Below, piece after piece: positions 23,201-35,092 of a stretch of DNA of 64,000 nucleotides (its first letter is position 1; every line of letters starts with the position of its first letter). The position numbers were made by a program, and so were the translations under genes. The notes under the pieces are model-generated. The model was not told the DNA's origin. It saw nothing but the letters and a program-made list of their open reading frames with translations, and did no database searches. Origin of the DNA: Rutidosis leptorrhynchoides (lineage: Eukaryota; Streptophyta; Magnoliopsida; Asterales; Asteraceae); the NCBI RefSeq assembly GCF_046630445.1, contig NC_092333.1, forward strand, positions 719,502,001-719,566,000, given 5' to 3'.

Positions 23201-23421
23201 GCTTCAAAGTTTATGAGAATTTTAAAAGAAAAATTCTCATGATGATTTCAAGATGATCAACAAGTCTTTCTCATATACCAATATAACTACCTACAAGAAG
23301 ACACAAGTGAACTCAACCTACATTCAAGACAAAATCAACATCAACAATCCTTTGAACAAGTCTTCCTCAAAAGATTAAAGACAAGAGATGCTCAAAAACA
23401 AATCACATCTAAGAGGGAGAT
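20237..23421 (+). pseudogene. E7: degraded copia (perhaps Sirevirus-like) remnant without pol
   Basis: Broken reading frames run from about 20237 to 21640. One segment (about 20790-20910) has coiled-coil heptads (LENRVNELENKVE). Further on, CDHYGWFSNSSKRT near 21430 has the spacing of a decayed CX2CX4HX4C zinc knuckle with its Cys/His positions mutated, and is followed by a basic stretch. After this there is no protease, integrase or RT; two polypurine tracts occur instead, CAAGGGGGAGAAAA near 21908 and AAGAGGGAGA at 23411. Pro/Ser-rich frames at 22869-23104 could be an env-like 3' ORF relic. I hold this loosely; it could be another transposon type. Confidence 0.35.
23411..23421 (+). other. 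polypurine tract before a short LTR
   Basis: AAGAGGGAGAT directly precedes TGTTAAGC at 23422, the arrangement of a 3' LTR boundary. Confidence 0.5.
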
Positions 23422-23595
23422 TGTTAAGCATAAAATGTAGCTGTAATTTGTACTAGCCTTAAGGGAGTATTAATACTCTTAAATACTAAAGGCTAAGCCT
23501 TCATAACCTCACTCACCCTTACAACTTGATTCACACACACAACACCAACTCTCTCAACCCCATACATGTAATTTTGGCACATAGTGATTTCAACA
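23422..23595 (+). repeat. E7 short 3' LTR (possible)
   Basis: Begins TGTTAAGC and could end TTTCAACA at 23595, giving the usual TGTT...AACA termini over 174 bp. No second LTR or TSD partner is identified, so the 3' edge is uncertain. Confidence 0.35.
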
Positions 23596-23679
23596 ATACA
23601 TACACATATATACAAAACATATACATAATGTTATATCTACATAACACTAGAACACGAATCAAACAACGAGATCATACTT

Positions 23680-23681
<2 letters not shown>

Positions 23682-23710
<29 letters not shown>
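23682..23710. repeat. (AC)n microsatellite
   Basis: About 14 AC units. Confidence 0.95.
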
Positions 23711-23713
<3 letters not shown>

Positions 23714-24059
23714 TAGTAGATTGATCACTCATAAATATTGTAAAGATTTTCACATGTTAGTAAATTAAATCACCCATAAATATTGACGGAGAGTAAAAAA
23801 CAACATAAATAGTTTGAAAAAACTTATGTTTTACATATATAATTAAATATATAGTTTCTCGTTCACATGTGCATATTTATTTGTGAACATGTGGACATTA
23901 CATATAATTAACAATTTAACATGTAATTTGTGGTAATGAACATATGTTTGTCAATGATATGAGCATTATTTAATATTTGCATGTAATTTGTTACATTTAA
24001 ATGCATAAAAACTTTGAAATTAAAAGGTTCTCGTAGTTTTCACCCTTTTTGTGATTCTC

Positions 24060-24060
<1 letters not shown>
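23711..24060 (+). mobile_element. MITE-like element M-D, left-truncated
   Basis: The right end (24024-24060, AGGTTCTCGTAG...GTGATTCTCA) and the interior match M-B (inverted) and M-C. The left terminal repeat is missing next to (AC)n. A (TA)n tract starts immediately at 24062. Confidence 0.6.

Positions 24061-24061
<1 letters not shown>

Positions 24062-24143
<82 letters not shown>
24062..24143. repeat. (TA)n microsatellite
   Basis: About 41 TA units. The Tyr/Ile alternating frames over it are artefacts. Confidence 0.95.
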
Positions 24144-24144
<1 letters not shown>

Positions 24145-24377
24145 CAGAAAGATTTTTTTCACATGTCACTTCCACAATACAAACGGTTACGTATCACTTC
24201 TTGATTCTTTATAGAAAATTAAATATTTTCATAAATATTATGTTTTTACTGACTTTTCATATACTAATACAAATTGTTAAACATTTTACATTTTACATTT
24301 CTTTTTAACGTGATTATAGAATAGATCTAATATTCTGATTTCACAACATAATTGACTAAAAGTCACACCACACACAC

Positions 24378-24452
<75 letters not shown>
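24144..24452. repeat. unassigned 240 bp and (TA)n microsatellite
   Basis: 24144-24383 is AT-rich with no recognised feature and ends in a CACACACACAC run. 24384-24452 is (TA)n. Confidence 0.8.
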
Positions 24453-24455
<3 letters not shown>

Positions 24456-24936
24456 GAGGGATCAAATGAGAACTTTTTTGGTGTGAGAACCCTGAAAACT
24501 CAAAAATACACTGAAATTCGAGCAAAAAAGGGAAATTCAAGCAAAAAAGGTGAAATTCGAGCAAAAATGGGACACGGACGAACAAAAAAAGTGATATTCG
24601 AACAAAAAATTGGAAAGTCGAACAAAAAAAAAGACACGGTCGAACAAAAAAAAGAAATTCGAACAAAAACGTGTTCTACATTTTTGTATTCGAACAAAAA
24701 ATTGTAGAACATGCGGGTAGTCGAACGAAAAATTGATATTCGAACAAAAATGTGTAAAAATAAAAATAAAATTGTTGCTCGACTATGATTTTTTGTTCGT
24801 CCGTGTTTTTGAATTTTGCTCAAATTTCCTTTTTTTGTTCGTCAGTGCCCCTTTTTGCTCTAATTTTAGTGTATTTTGAGTGTTTTTGGAGTTCCTAGAG
24901 TTCTCACACTAAAAAAGTTCTCACTGGATCCTCTCC
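24453..24936. mobile_element. inverted-repeat element M-A in (TA)n
   Basis: 484 bp with imperfect terminal inverted repeats of about 65 bp: left 24453-24511 (AGGGATCAAATGAGAAC...) pairs with right 24870-24936 (...GTTCTCACTGGATCCTCTCC). (TA)n lies on both sides. The interior (24513-24760) holds roughly eleven copies of a 16-20 bp unit of the form AAATTCGAACAAAAA. No transposase is encoded. Confidence 0.75.
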
Positions 24937-24940
24937 TTAT

Positions 24941-25011
<71 letters not shown>

Positions 25012-25012
25012 C

Positions 25013-25064
<52 letters not shown>
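24937..25064. repeat. two (TA)n tracts around an inverted TGCCCC/GGGGCA scar
   Basis: (TA)n at 24937-25008 and 25016-25064. TGCCCC (25010-25015) and GGGGCA (25066-25071) face each other across the second tract, making a near-perfect palindrome centred on (TA)n. Confidence 0.8.
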
Positions 25065-25065
<1 letters not shown>

Positions 25066-25068
<3 letters not shown>

Positions 25069-25442
25069 GCAGGTTCAAACGAGAATCGAAAAAAATGCGA
25101 GAACTGTGAGAGCTTTTTTATTTAATAGTTTTGATGAATTTAAATACAACTTACATGCAAATGTTAATTAATGTTCATATAACTAACAAACATATATTCA
25201 TTACCGAAAATTACATGTTAAATTGTTAATTATATGAAGTGTTCACATGTTACACAAACAAATATGCACATGTGAACGATAAACTATATATTTGATTATA
25301 TAGGTAAAATAAAAGTTTTTTCAAAATATTTTAGGCTCATTTTTACTCTCCATCAACATTTATGGATGATTCAATCTAGTCACACGTGAAAATGTTCGTA
25401 AATTAAAAGTTCACGCAGTTCTCGCCCTTTTTGTGGTTCTCG

Positions 25443-25443
<1 letters not shown>
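25066..25443 (-). mobile_element. MITE-like element M-B in (TA)n
   Basis: 378 bp; the left end GGTTCAAACGAGAATCG...GCGAGAACTG is the inverted form of the right end CAGTTCTCGCCC...GTGGTTCTCGT. Its interior, reversed, matches M-C and M-D, including the ATATGCACATGTGAACG stretch. Confidence 0.8.

Positions 25444-25528
<85 letters not shown>
25444..25528. repeat. (TA)n microsatellite
   Basis: About 42 units between M-B and M-C. Confidence 0.95.
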
Positions 25529-25532
<4 letters not shown>

Positions 25533-25914
25533 AAGTTCAAACGAGAATAAAAAAAAAAGGCGAGAACTGCGAGAACCATAAAATTACAAGCATTTTCACA
25601 TGTGAATAAGTTGAATTACATATAAATGTAAATGTAGATTAAGATTGAACAAAAAAAAAAGTTTGAGAAAACCTATAATTTAACTATATAATCTAGTATA
25701 TAATTTCTCGTTCACATGCGCAGATGTGTTTGTGAACATGCGAACATCTTCATATAATTTACAATTGAACATTTAATTTGTGGTTGTGAACATGTATTTT
25801 GCAATGATATGGACATTAGATAACAATTATATGTAATTTGTTGAATATAAATGCATATAAATCATGTATATAAAAGGTTCTCGCAGTTCTCGCCATTTTT
25901 GTAGTTCTCGTTTG

Positions 25915-25917
<3 letters not shown>
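25529..25917 (+). mobile_element. MITE-like element M-C in (TA)n
   Basis: About 389 bp; the left end GTTCAAACGAGAAT...GGCGAGAACTGCGAGAACC is inverted at the right end as GGTTCTCGCAGTTCTCGCC...GTTCTCGTTTGAA. It is the best-preserved family member and has no coding capacity. Confidence 0.8.

Positions 25918-26007
<90 letters not shown>
25918..26007. repeat. (TA)n microsatellite
   Basis: About 44 TA units to the right of M-C. Confidence 0.95.
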
Positions 26008-26008
<1 letters not shown>

Positions 26009-26634
26009 CCATTGTATAGTAAACTTTAAATATGAATTCAAAAATCAATTATTATTGAGTGTCCTACCTTAAATGACTAATCTTAAACAACTTTTCATAT
26101 ACATGGTAATAAAACAAAGACTCATTTTCATTTTTTTTTTTTTAATATATTGTTACTTTTACGAATTTTTTCATTTTCATTGAGTTCACATCACACTAAC
26201 CACAACTAATATTACAAAGTTTATTTTTCAATTGTACGGGCTCAAAATCATGTACTTTTTTTTGAAGACGAAGTCACCTGATCATTTCAGTTTATTCTTT
26301 TTTCATTTTCATTGATTTTTACACAAGACTAACCACAACTAATATTATAAAGTTTATTTTTCAACTCCACGGGCTCAAAACCATATACTTTTTAAAGACG
26401 AAGTCATTTGATCAATTCAGTTTTATTTATTTTTAGTTAATTTATTTAAGTTTCAAATTTAACATCGTACTTTGATTTCTCATTACACTAAGGCTATATG
26501 CAATTGTTATCATAACAATTAGGTTACATGATGTCTTTCATAAGTACAAATGAATATGTTAACATATATAATATAAATCTTTATTTTTCATCTAATTTTT
26601 ATCAATGTTCTTTAACGTACAGGCTCTTGCACTA

Positions 26635-26679
<45 letters not shown>

Positions 26680-26744
26680 AGTGAGTGTGTGTGTGTGTAA
26701 TGCAGTTTTTAACTATTGTGCAATACATAGGCTCTTGCACGGGG

Positions 26745-26785
<41 letters not shown>

Positions 26786-26853
26786 ATGCATTGTAAATAG
26801 TACGTTTGTATGAATGGCATCGCGATCACGGTGTTTAACATAGGTAGGGATGA
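26008..26853. repeat. non-coding; ~133-bp tandem duplication and (TA)/(GT) tracts
   Basis: ACTAACCACAACTAATATTA at about 26196 and 26329 marks a tandem duplication with a 133-bp period (26170-26430). GGCTCTTGCAC at 26622 and 26730 is followed each time by (TA)n/(GT)n runs, suggesting a second duplication. No gene seen. Confidence 0.7.
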
Positions 26854-26858
26854 CATTC

Positions 26859-29775
26859 TGTCATAACCCGTCCTTAACCATAAGAACGAGTTAGATAACG
26901 TATGATTTCATTGCGAGGTATTGACCTCTATATGCGACATTTTTTAAAAGAACAACTGCATTTATTTTACATTACAAACCATAACTCTTATTTTAATACA
27001 AGCTTTAGACAATAAAAAGATGATTATCGTTTAGCGATAATCTTAGACTTACAAACTTTACATGTGATGATAACAATACGATTTCTAGCATATTTTACAT
27101 TACAATTCCTCGGATATGCAGTTTTATTTTTGACACAAATATGCATACTCAAGATCTTGCTTAAATTCAACATGTTGCAGCGGAAGCTTTTAGTTATCAC
27201 CTGAGAATAAACATGCTTAAAACGTCAACATAAAGTTGGTGAGATATAGGTTTAATGCCGGCAGCAATATATATATATATAGACCACAAGATTTCATATA
27301 TAAACATTTTAATAAAAATATTCTAAGTGGTTGAGCACTTGGTAACCATACTTAACATTTAATCACGTCGCATATTCCCTTTATTATGAAATCTTACTAC
27401 ACCGTACCAAGTGTAGTCACGAAACGAAGTACTGTGCAACCGTTGAATACTGGTCGTCCAGTCCGGTTGGGGTTGTCAGGCCCGATAGATCTATCAACAG
27501 GATTCGCGTTTACAATACTGCTGTAAATAACAGTTACCAAGCTACAGGGAAGTATGCCAGTGGTACAACTCAACGTAGAATATATTTTTCAGTTACTTGT
27601 GTCCATAACGTAAAACATAAAATACATGTATTCTCATCCCGAAATATTTAGAGTTTAAAAGTGGGACTATATACTCACTTTCGTCTTGAAGATATGTAAT
27701 TTTGACTTGGTCTCCGATTGATATCACGAACCTATCCATATATAATATATCAATATCTTTTCTTTTTAAACAAACGTCACATATATATACTTATAATACT
27801 TTTAATACTTTTAATAATTCCTTAGTCCGTAGTTAGCAGTCCGATGTTAGTAATTCAATTTTAAATGGTTCATTTTTAGGTGTTTAATAAACCCCCAATG
27901 AAATAAATAAAAACCCCCATCGTATATGTATTGGTCGAGATTAATCTTGACCCACGGTACCGGTATTGTCAAATGACGTGTTGCGTACATAAAGTACCGG
28001 TGTTGTCAAATGACGTGTTGCGTACAATCATGGGGATCTTATGATTAATCTTCTCGTATTGTTTACGGGTGATCCTGAACCATATAAAATTAAATTATGA
28101 GTACATATATATAAAATATCATGTTATTTTAAAAAGATGTGATTTATTTAATTTTCTCCAATTATTTTCGTAGCTAAACTAGTCTTAGATATCCAATCTC
28201 GTTTTGGTCATAGTTTCTTCGTTACAACTCCGTTTTCGTTGATTCAACTTGCCACTTCCTTGGATCGAGTCCCTCTTTAAGACTATGAACTGTAAATACC
28301 TTAGTTTGTATTCGAAATCACAGGTCATAGGTCAAACTTTAGTGAAACTTATGAAGTTAATCATTTTTGTTACAAAAATATCATTTAATGACCATTTTTC
28401 TAAAAATACTTATACTTTGAATTAAATCATAAAATTTTTATGTGTCATCATATTCATAAGAAATATCATTTTTCCAGAATATAAACCTCCAATTCAAAGT
28501 TCAAGATGGTTTTTAATTATCCAACCCAAAACAGCCCCCGGTTACACTCCGACGTCGTAAAAACAGTTTTTAAGGTGTTCTTTGAAAAACCAAATTATAC
28601 CTTGTTAAATTAGCATATATTTAAGTTATATTACAGGTCTTGAAGTATTTTAAAAGTTAAGTTAGAAGGATCTATTTAGTTTGCAAACAAGTTTGAAAAC
28701 ATTCAAACTATGTTCTTGTTGTTAAAATTTTATACCACAAAATAAGATAGCTATATATATATGAATCGAATAAGGTTATGAACAAAGTTACTACCTCAAG
28801 TTACTTGGACAAGATTGCTGTAAAAGAGGAGTAAGAACCTAGAATCAAAAGGGTGATGGAATTGGATGAAAGATTGGAAGTAAGTTTGTGTTCTTGGAAG
28901 GATTCTTGAAGTGTTTTTGTAAGAGTTTTCTTATGGTGATTAAGTGTTTGTATGGCTAGATCTTCATGGATATTAGCTGAATGGTTATGGAGTTTAAGAC
29001 TCTTAAAAGTGTGTGTGTTTTTAGCTAGAGGTTTGAGGTAAAAATGAATCAAAAATTGAAAATGGATGGAGTATAAATGGTGATGTAAAAGGTGTATAAG
29101 TTTGTAATTTTGTGAAAAAATCTTTTAATCATGTGAAATTGTCATACTAGATAACAAAAGTAGTTACCTTATACATAAGGCATTGAACAAGGGCTGGTTG
29201 GTGGTGATTTGATGTGTATATACCAATAGTAAATACGTATAGAAGCTAGGTATGATACGAGTACATGTACTCTAGATATACGTATAGAAATTTTGTGAAA
29301 AATGGAATGAGAATTCAAATATAGCTATCTTTTGTGAATACACTTATATTGTTTTATGTATTTAAGTCCTTAAAAAGTTATTAAATACATTACTTATACG
29401 ATATATGTATAAACATTATAGGTCATAAGTATTTATGTCAAATAACGTTACGTATGGTTATCGTTTTGAAAACTTAAGTTAGTAGTTTCAAAATATACTT
29501 ATAACTTATTGTTATTAATACAAAATGAGATATTAAAACATTCTTGGATCATGTTAAATATGTATATATACATATATATACACAAACGTATAATTATCAT
29601 ATATTGTATAGTTCATGATATCATCGGTCAAACTAGACGGTCAAACGTTGTGTAAAACTCATTTCAAAAACATAAGTCTCAACAATTTGGATTGCTTATC
29701 ATGTTGGTAAGGTTTAATTTATGTAAACATTAATCTTATAAGTATAGAACGATCGAAAAAGTGCGGGTCATTACA
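26859..29775 (-). repeat. E3 3' LTR
   Basis: 2917 bp. It matches 35281-38201 almost base for base. It contains the putative intron at 27201-27678, the U5 hairpin at 26915-26928 and an 84-residue class open frame (28801-29052) that is LTR sequence. Confidence 0.97.
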
Positions 29776-29790
29776 GTACCTACCCGTTAA
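29776..29790 (-). other. E3 polypurine tract
   Basis: TTAACGGGTAGGTAC on the minus strand, directly adjoining the 3' LTR. The same word adjoins the E4 LTR at 62325-62339. Confidence 0.75.
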
Positions 29791-29822
29791 ATAAATTTCG
29801 TCCCGAAATTTTAAAATTGTAC

Positions 29823-32800
29823 CTATTTTGCGTCATCGAGAAACAAGTGTGGATACTTTTGTTTCATCTGATCCTCTCTTTCCCAAGTAAACTCGGGACC
29901 TCTTCGAGCATTCCAACGAACCTTAACGATCGGTATGCTGCTCTGCTTGAGCCGTTTAACTTCACGATCCATGATTTCGATTGGTTCTTCGATGAATTGT
30001 AGTTTTTCATCGACATGGATTTCTTCAAGAGGAATGTTGAGGTCTTCCTTTGCAAGACACTTCTTAAGGTTCGAGACGTGAAATGTATTATGTACTCCGG
30101 CGAGTTGTTGCGGTAACTCGAGTCGATAAGCTACCGGTCCAATGCGTTCGATGATCTTGAACGGGCCTACATATCTTGGGTTCAGTTTACCTCTTTTACC
30201 GAAACGTATTACACCTTTCCAAGGTGACACCTTTAGCATAACCATGTCACCGATCTGAAACTCTAATGGTTTCCTTCGGACATCGGCGTAGCTCTTTTGG
30301 CGACTACGGGCTGTTTTCAATCTCTCCTTGATTTGTACTATCTTCTCAGTCGTTTCGTGTATGATCTCGGGACCAGTTAATTGTCGATCTCCTACTTCAT
30401 TCTAACAAATAGGAGATCTACACTTCCTTCCGTACAATGCTTCGAATGGCGCAGCTTTAATGCTCGCATGATAACTATTATTATACGAGAATTCTGCTAA
30501 TGGTAGATATTTATCCCATCCGTTTCCAAAATCGATCACACATGCCCTGAGCATGTCTTCAAGAGTCTGAATTGTTCTTTCACTCTGCCCGTCGGTTTGC
30601 GGATGATATGCGGTACTCATATCCAAACGAGTTCCTAGTGCCTCCTGTAGTGATTGCCAGAACTTTGAGGTAAATCTACTATCACGATCAGATATAATGG
30701 AAATAGGTATTCCATGCCTTGAAACGATTTCCTTTATATATAATCGTAATAATTTCTCCATTCTATCCGTTTCCTTTATAGGCAAGAAATGTGCAGATTT
30801 GGTAAGACGATCAACAATTACCCAAATAGTGTCGTATCCCCAGGCAGTCTTTGGTAACTTCGTGATGAAATCCATGGTAATACCGTCCCATTTCCATTCT
30901 GGGATTTCTGGTTGTTGAAGTAATCCTGACGGCTTCTGGTGTTCTGCTTTGCCTTTGGAACAAGTTAAACATTCCGCAACATATGTTGCAACGTCTGTCT
31001 TCAAATTAGGCCACCAATAATGCGTCTTAAGATCTTGATACATCTTTCCAACTCCAGGATGTATCGAGTATCTTGTCTTATGTGTCTCATTCAATATTAA
31101 CTTCCTTAATCCACCCAACTTTGGTACCCAAATACGGTTTGCAAAATATCGAATTCCATCTTCCCGCATAACGAGTTGCTTCTCATACTTCTTCATTATT
31201 TCATTTCCTATATTTTCTTTAGTAAGTGCTTCTCGTTGAACTTCTTTGATTTGTGAGTTGAGATTCATGCAAATTTTTATGTTCATCGCTCGTACTCGAA
31301 TTGGTTCTCGTTCCTTTCTGCTTAGTGCGTCAGCCACCACATTCGCTTTCCCGGGATGATAACGAATTTCACAATCATAGTCGTTTATTAACTCGACCCA
31401 CCTACGTTGCCTCATGTTCAGCTGTTTCTGATCAAAAATATGTTGAAGGCTTTTATGATCAGTAAACACAGTGCATTTAACCCCATACAAGTAGTGTCTC
31501 CATATCTTCAATGCAAACACGACTGCTCCCAGTTCTAAATCATGCGTCGTATACTTCCGCTCGTGAATCTTCAATTGTCGGGATGCGTATGCAATAACTT
31601 TCTTCCGTTGCATAAGAACGCAACCAAAACCTTGTCGCGAAGCGTCACAATATATTTCAAAATCATCGTTCCCTTCTGGTAACGATAAAATAGGCGCCGT
31701 AGTTAACTTCTTCTTTAGTAATTGGAATGCACTCTCCTACTCAGATGTCCATTCATATTTCTTCCCTTTTTGCGTTAACGCTGTCAACGGCTTAGCTATT
31801 CGGGAAAAATCTTGAATAAACCTTCTATAATAACCGGCTAAACCCAAAAATTGGCGTATCTGCGTTGGTGTCTTAGGAGTCTCCCATTTTTCAATGGCTT
31901 CAATTTTTGCTGGATCAACCTGAATTCCTTTGCTACTAACAACGTGGCCAAGAAATTGCACTTCTTTCAACCAGAAAGCACATTTAGAAAATTTAGCATA
32001 TAGCTGTTCTTTTCTTAACAACTCTAATATCAACCTTAAATGCTGCTCATGCTCTTGCTCACTCTTGGAATAGATAAGAATATCATCAATGAAAACGATA
32101 ACAAACTTATCTAGATATGGACTACAAACTCGATTCATGAGGTCCATGAATACAGCTGGCGCATTCGTCAATCCAAACGGCATGACCAAAAATTCGTAAT
32201 GACCGTAACGTGTCCGAAAAGCAGTTTTCGGTATATCTTCTTCTTTGACACGTAATTGATGATAGCCCGATCTTAGGTCAATTTTCGAGTACACACATGA
32301 TCCTTGGAGTTGATCAAATAAGTCGTCAATTCTCGGTAGTGGATACCGATTTTTGATAGTTAACTTATTTAATTCACGATAATCTATACACATTCGGAAA
32401 GATCCGTCTTTCTTCTTGACGAATAAAATTGGAGCTCCCCACGGTGAAGTACTTGGTCGTATGAATCCACGATCCAGTAATTCTTTTAACTGACTCTGAA
32501 GTTCTTTTAACTCGGACGGTGCAAGTCTATATGGAGCACGGGCAACCGGTGCAGCTCCTGGTACAAGATCTATTTGAAATTCTACAGATCTAAATGGAGG
32601 TAATCCCGGCAACTCTTCCGGAAATACTTCAGGAAAATCTCTTGCCACAGGCACGTCATTGATGCACTTCTCTTTTTCTTTCTTTTCGACTTTATTAACA
32701 TGTGCTAAGATAGCATAACACCCTTTCTTCAAGCACTTTTGAGCTTTCAAATAACTAATGAGTTTTAGCTTTGAGTTACCCTTCTCTCCATAAATCATTA

Positions 32801-34253
32801 CTGGCATTTTATCCTTACGAGGAATGCGAATTGCCTTCTTGGCGCACACAACTTCAGCTCCTATTTTGGACATCCAGTCCATGCCGACTATTACATCAAA
32901 ACTTCCTAATTCTACGGGTATCAAATCAATCTTAAATGTTTCTCCGGCTAAATTTATTTTACAATCACGGCAAATTTTATCGGCTTTAATTAGTTTACCA
33001 TTAGCTAACTCAATCATGTACTTAGCATCTAGAGGTAATGATGAATAATTCAATTTAGCGTGAAAGTCTCTACACACGTAACTTCTATCAGCACCAGTAT
33101 CAAATATAATAGATGCGGATAAGTTATTAATGGTAAACGTACCCGTAACAAGCTCCGGGTCTTCACACGCCTCTCTAGCATTAATAACAAATGCTCTCCC
33201 TCGTGCAGGTCCGATATTCTTCTCTGGATTCGGGCACTGGCTCTGATAATGACCCTGTTTCCCACATCCATAACAAGTAACAGTAGCCAAAGCAGTTCTA
33301 TTTGCATTAGTGGCAGAAGTCTTGGTACCATTTGTATTTGTAACGAGAGCCCTACAATCTTCAGCAAGATGACCCTTTCGATTACATTTGTTGCATACCA
33401 CATTACAGTAACCAGAGTGATGTTTGTGGCATCGGTTGCATAAAGGATTTTGTCCTTTATAACCAAAGCTTAAACCACTACCCGCACCTTGCGTGATTTC
33501 TTGTTTCTTAAAAGATTGTTGTTGGTTACCTCGATCATAATTTCCATTCCACTTTCTTTTGTTACCTGATACCCTCACATCAGTATTGGATACTTTCTTA
33601 TCCATGATGACCTGATCCATTAGCTCGTTTGCCATGGTTATAGCTTCATGAATTGTCTTAGGTTTCGATGCTGTAACATTTGCCTTGACCTTTTTGGGCA
33701 AACCATCTTTGTACATTTCAATCTTCCGTTCTTCGGTTGGAACCAATTCAGGACATAGCAAAACTAATTCCATGAATCGCTGATTGTAGTTGGTGATTTC
33801 AGTACCAACAACCTTCAGGCTTCGTAATTCATCTTCCAACTTTCTAACCTCGTTCCTTGGACAATACTCGTTGATTAACATTGTTTTGATTTCTTCCCAA
33901 GGAGTATCATAAGCTACATCTCCTCCTACAGCCTTCACATAATTTTTCCACCACGTGAGTGCACTATCTTGTAAAGTGCACGATGCATACTTAGTCATGT
34001 CCTTTTCAACACAACCACTTATTTTAAACACAGTCTCCATCTTTTCTATCCACCGGGTTAAACCGATCGGTCCTTCTGTTCCACTGAATGATGAGGGCTT
34101 GCAAGCTTGAAAAGTTTTGTAAGTGCACCCCACACGAGGATTTGGGTTAACTGCAGCACCTCTTGCAGCCTCGACCCATAACATTCTGTCGTTCACTCGC
34201 TGATTGATGAGTTCCTGGATTTCTTGTTCCGTCATTCGGTTCAATCGCGCCAT
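29823..34253 (-). pseudogene. gag-pol: E3 gag-pol, one 1477-codon frame with two stops
   Basis: Starts at ATG 34253 ([16 protein letters not shown]). Gag capsid ends about residue 240; zinc-knuckle segments [26 protein letters not shown] and [14 protein letters not shown] follow. Protease [10 protein letters not shown] lies near 33090; RT has its catalytic FIDD at 32092-32103; RNase H (about 31690-31310) includes [10 protein letters not shown] and the DALSRK end; integrase HHCC and DDE motifs ([27 protein letters not shown]) occupy about 31130-30470; a chromodomain-like end ([16 protein letters not shown]) lies near 29900. TAG at 31737-31739 sits between RT and RNase H where E1 has Gln; TAG at 30402-30404 replaces the Trp seen in E1 and E4 after CRSPIC. 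There are no frameshifts. Confidence 0.95.
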
Positions 34254-34621
34254 ATTCTTCTATAAGAATGAAAAGAAAATAATTATTCACATGGAATATT
34301 ATAGATGTAGTGTATATTTACAGTACATTATAGCTTATTAATAATATGAACCAGGTATTATTATAAAAGTCTTTTCTTCTTATTAGCGTTTTATAATTAT
34401 ATCTAGGGTAGTACCTACCCGTTAATGTCCATACTTAATAGCTTAGTACAGAATCAATTACTACCATCTAAATAATACTTAACCATGGAAAATTATTGCA
34501 TTTCACACTTCACTATTTTACATATGCTTATCTTACATCGAACATTAAGCAAACCACACTAATAATATTATACAAAACATTATATGATCCCATGGTTTAA
34601 TACGGCAGCGCATTGTTTGGT
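34254..34621 (-). other. E3 spacer between ORF0 and gag, with a second PPT copy
   Basis: Non-coding, AT-rich. TTAACGGGTAGGTAC at 34411-34425 (minus strand) is an exact 15-base copy of the PPT at 29776-29790. Confidence 0.7.
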
Positions 34622-35092
34622 CTATTTTCTAAGACGTTTAGGTTCAATGAATCGCCTAACGCTTATCCTAGCTGTCTGCCTATATTTTGGCTGTGGGAGT
34701 GAAGAACTGGATGCCGGGATAGAACGAATAGGAATAGTGGGAATAGGGGTGGTAGTGTCTAGTGGAGTTGGTGCCACATCATCCTTACTAAACTCGGGAT
34801 TTGAATTTTCTAATTCATTAGCCTTTCGTTTCTTTCCTAGTTCGAACTTGTCTTTTGTAATTTCCTGTATTTCTTCCTCTGGTTCACTTTCCTCCTCGGG
34901 TTCACTTTCCTCCTCGGGTTCACTTTCCTCCTCGGGTTCACTTTCCGGGTTCTCTATAGTCGGTTCATCCGGAATTTGTGAGTCTTCCCCAAAGATATTA
35001 TTTTCGTCATCGGATAGGTTAATGACTGGAACACCATCTGAAGATTCTGGTTCGGAGTCGCTGAATGTGATAACAAGTTTTGAGCCCGACAT
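34622..35092 (-). CDS. E3 ORF0: acidic leader protein, 156 aa, unknown function
   Basis: Intact from ATG 35092 to the stop at 34622. Residues 11-50 are Asp/Glu/Ser-rich; 51-74 are four tandem SEPEEE units encoded by an 18-bp DNA repeat; KKRK at 87-90 is a nuclear-localisation-like patch; 107-135 are Pro/Ser/Thr-rich; the end (RRFIEPKRLRK) is strongly basic. There is no signal peptide or membrane segment. It lies between the PBS and gag, as in E1, where the protein also combines an acidic region with a basic patch but adds a coiled coil. It is not a standard gypsy domain. Its position after the PBS suggests it is the first ORF of the genomic RNA or of a spliced RNA. Confidence 0.75.
   Translation of the reverse strand: MSGSKLVITFSDSEPESSDGVPVINLSDDENNIFGEDSQIPDEPTIENPESEPEEESEPEEESEPEEESEPEEEIQEITKDKFELGKKRKANELENSNPEFSKDDVAPTPLDTTTPIPTIPIRSIPASSSSLPQPKYRQTARISVRRFIEPKRLRK

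Noticed and set aside
24014..25109. Several Tyr-Ile alternating reading frames
   Set aside because: Translations of (TA)n tracts; the same holds near 50329-50544, 50985-51209 and 58397-58618.
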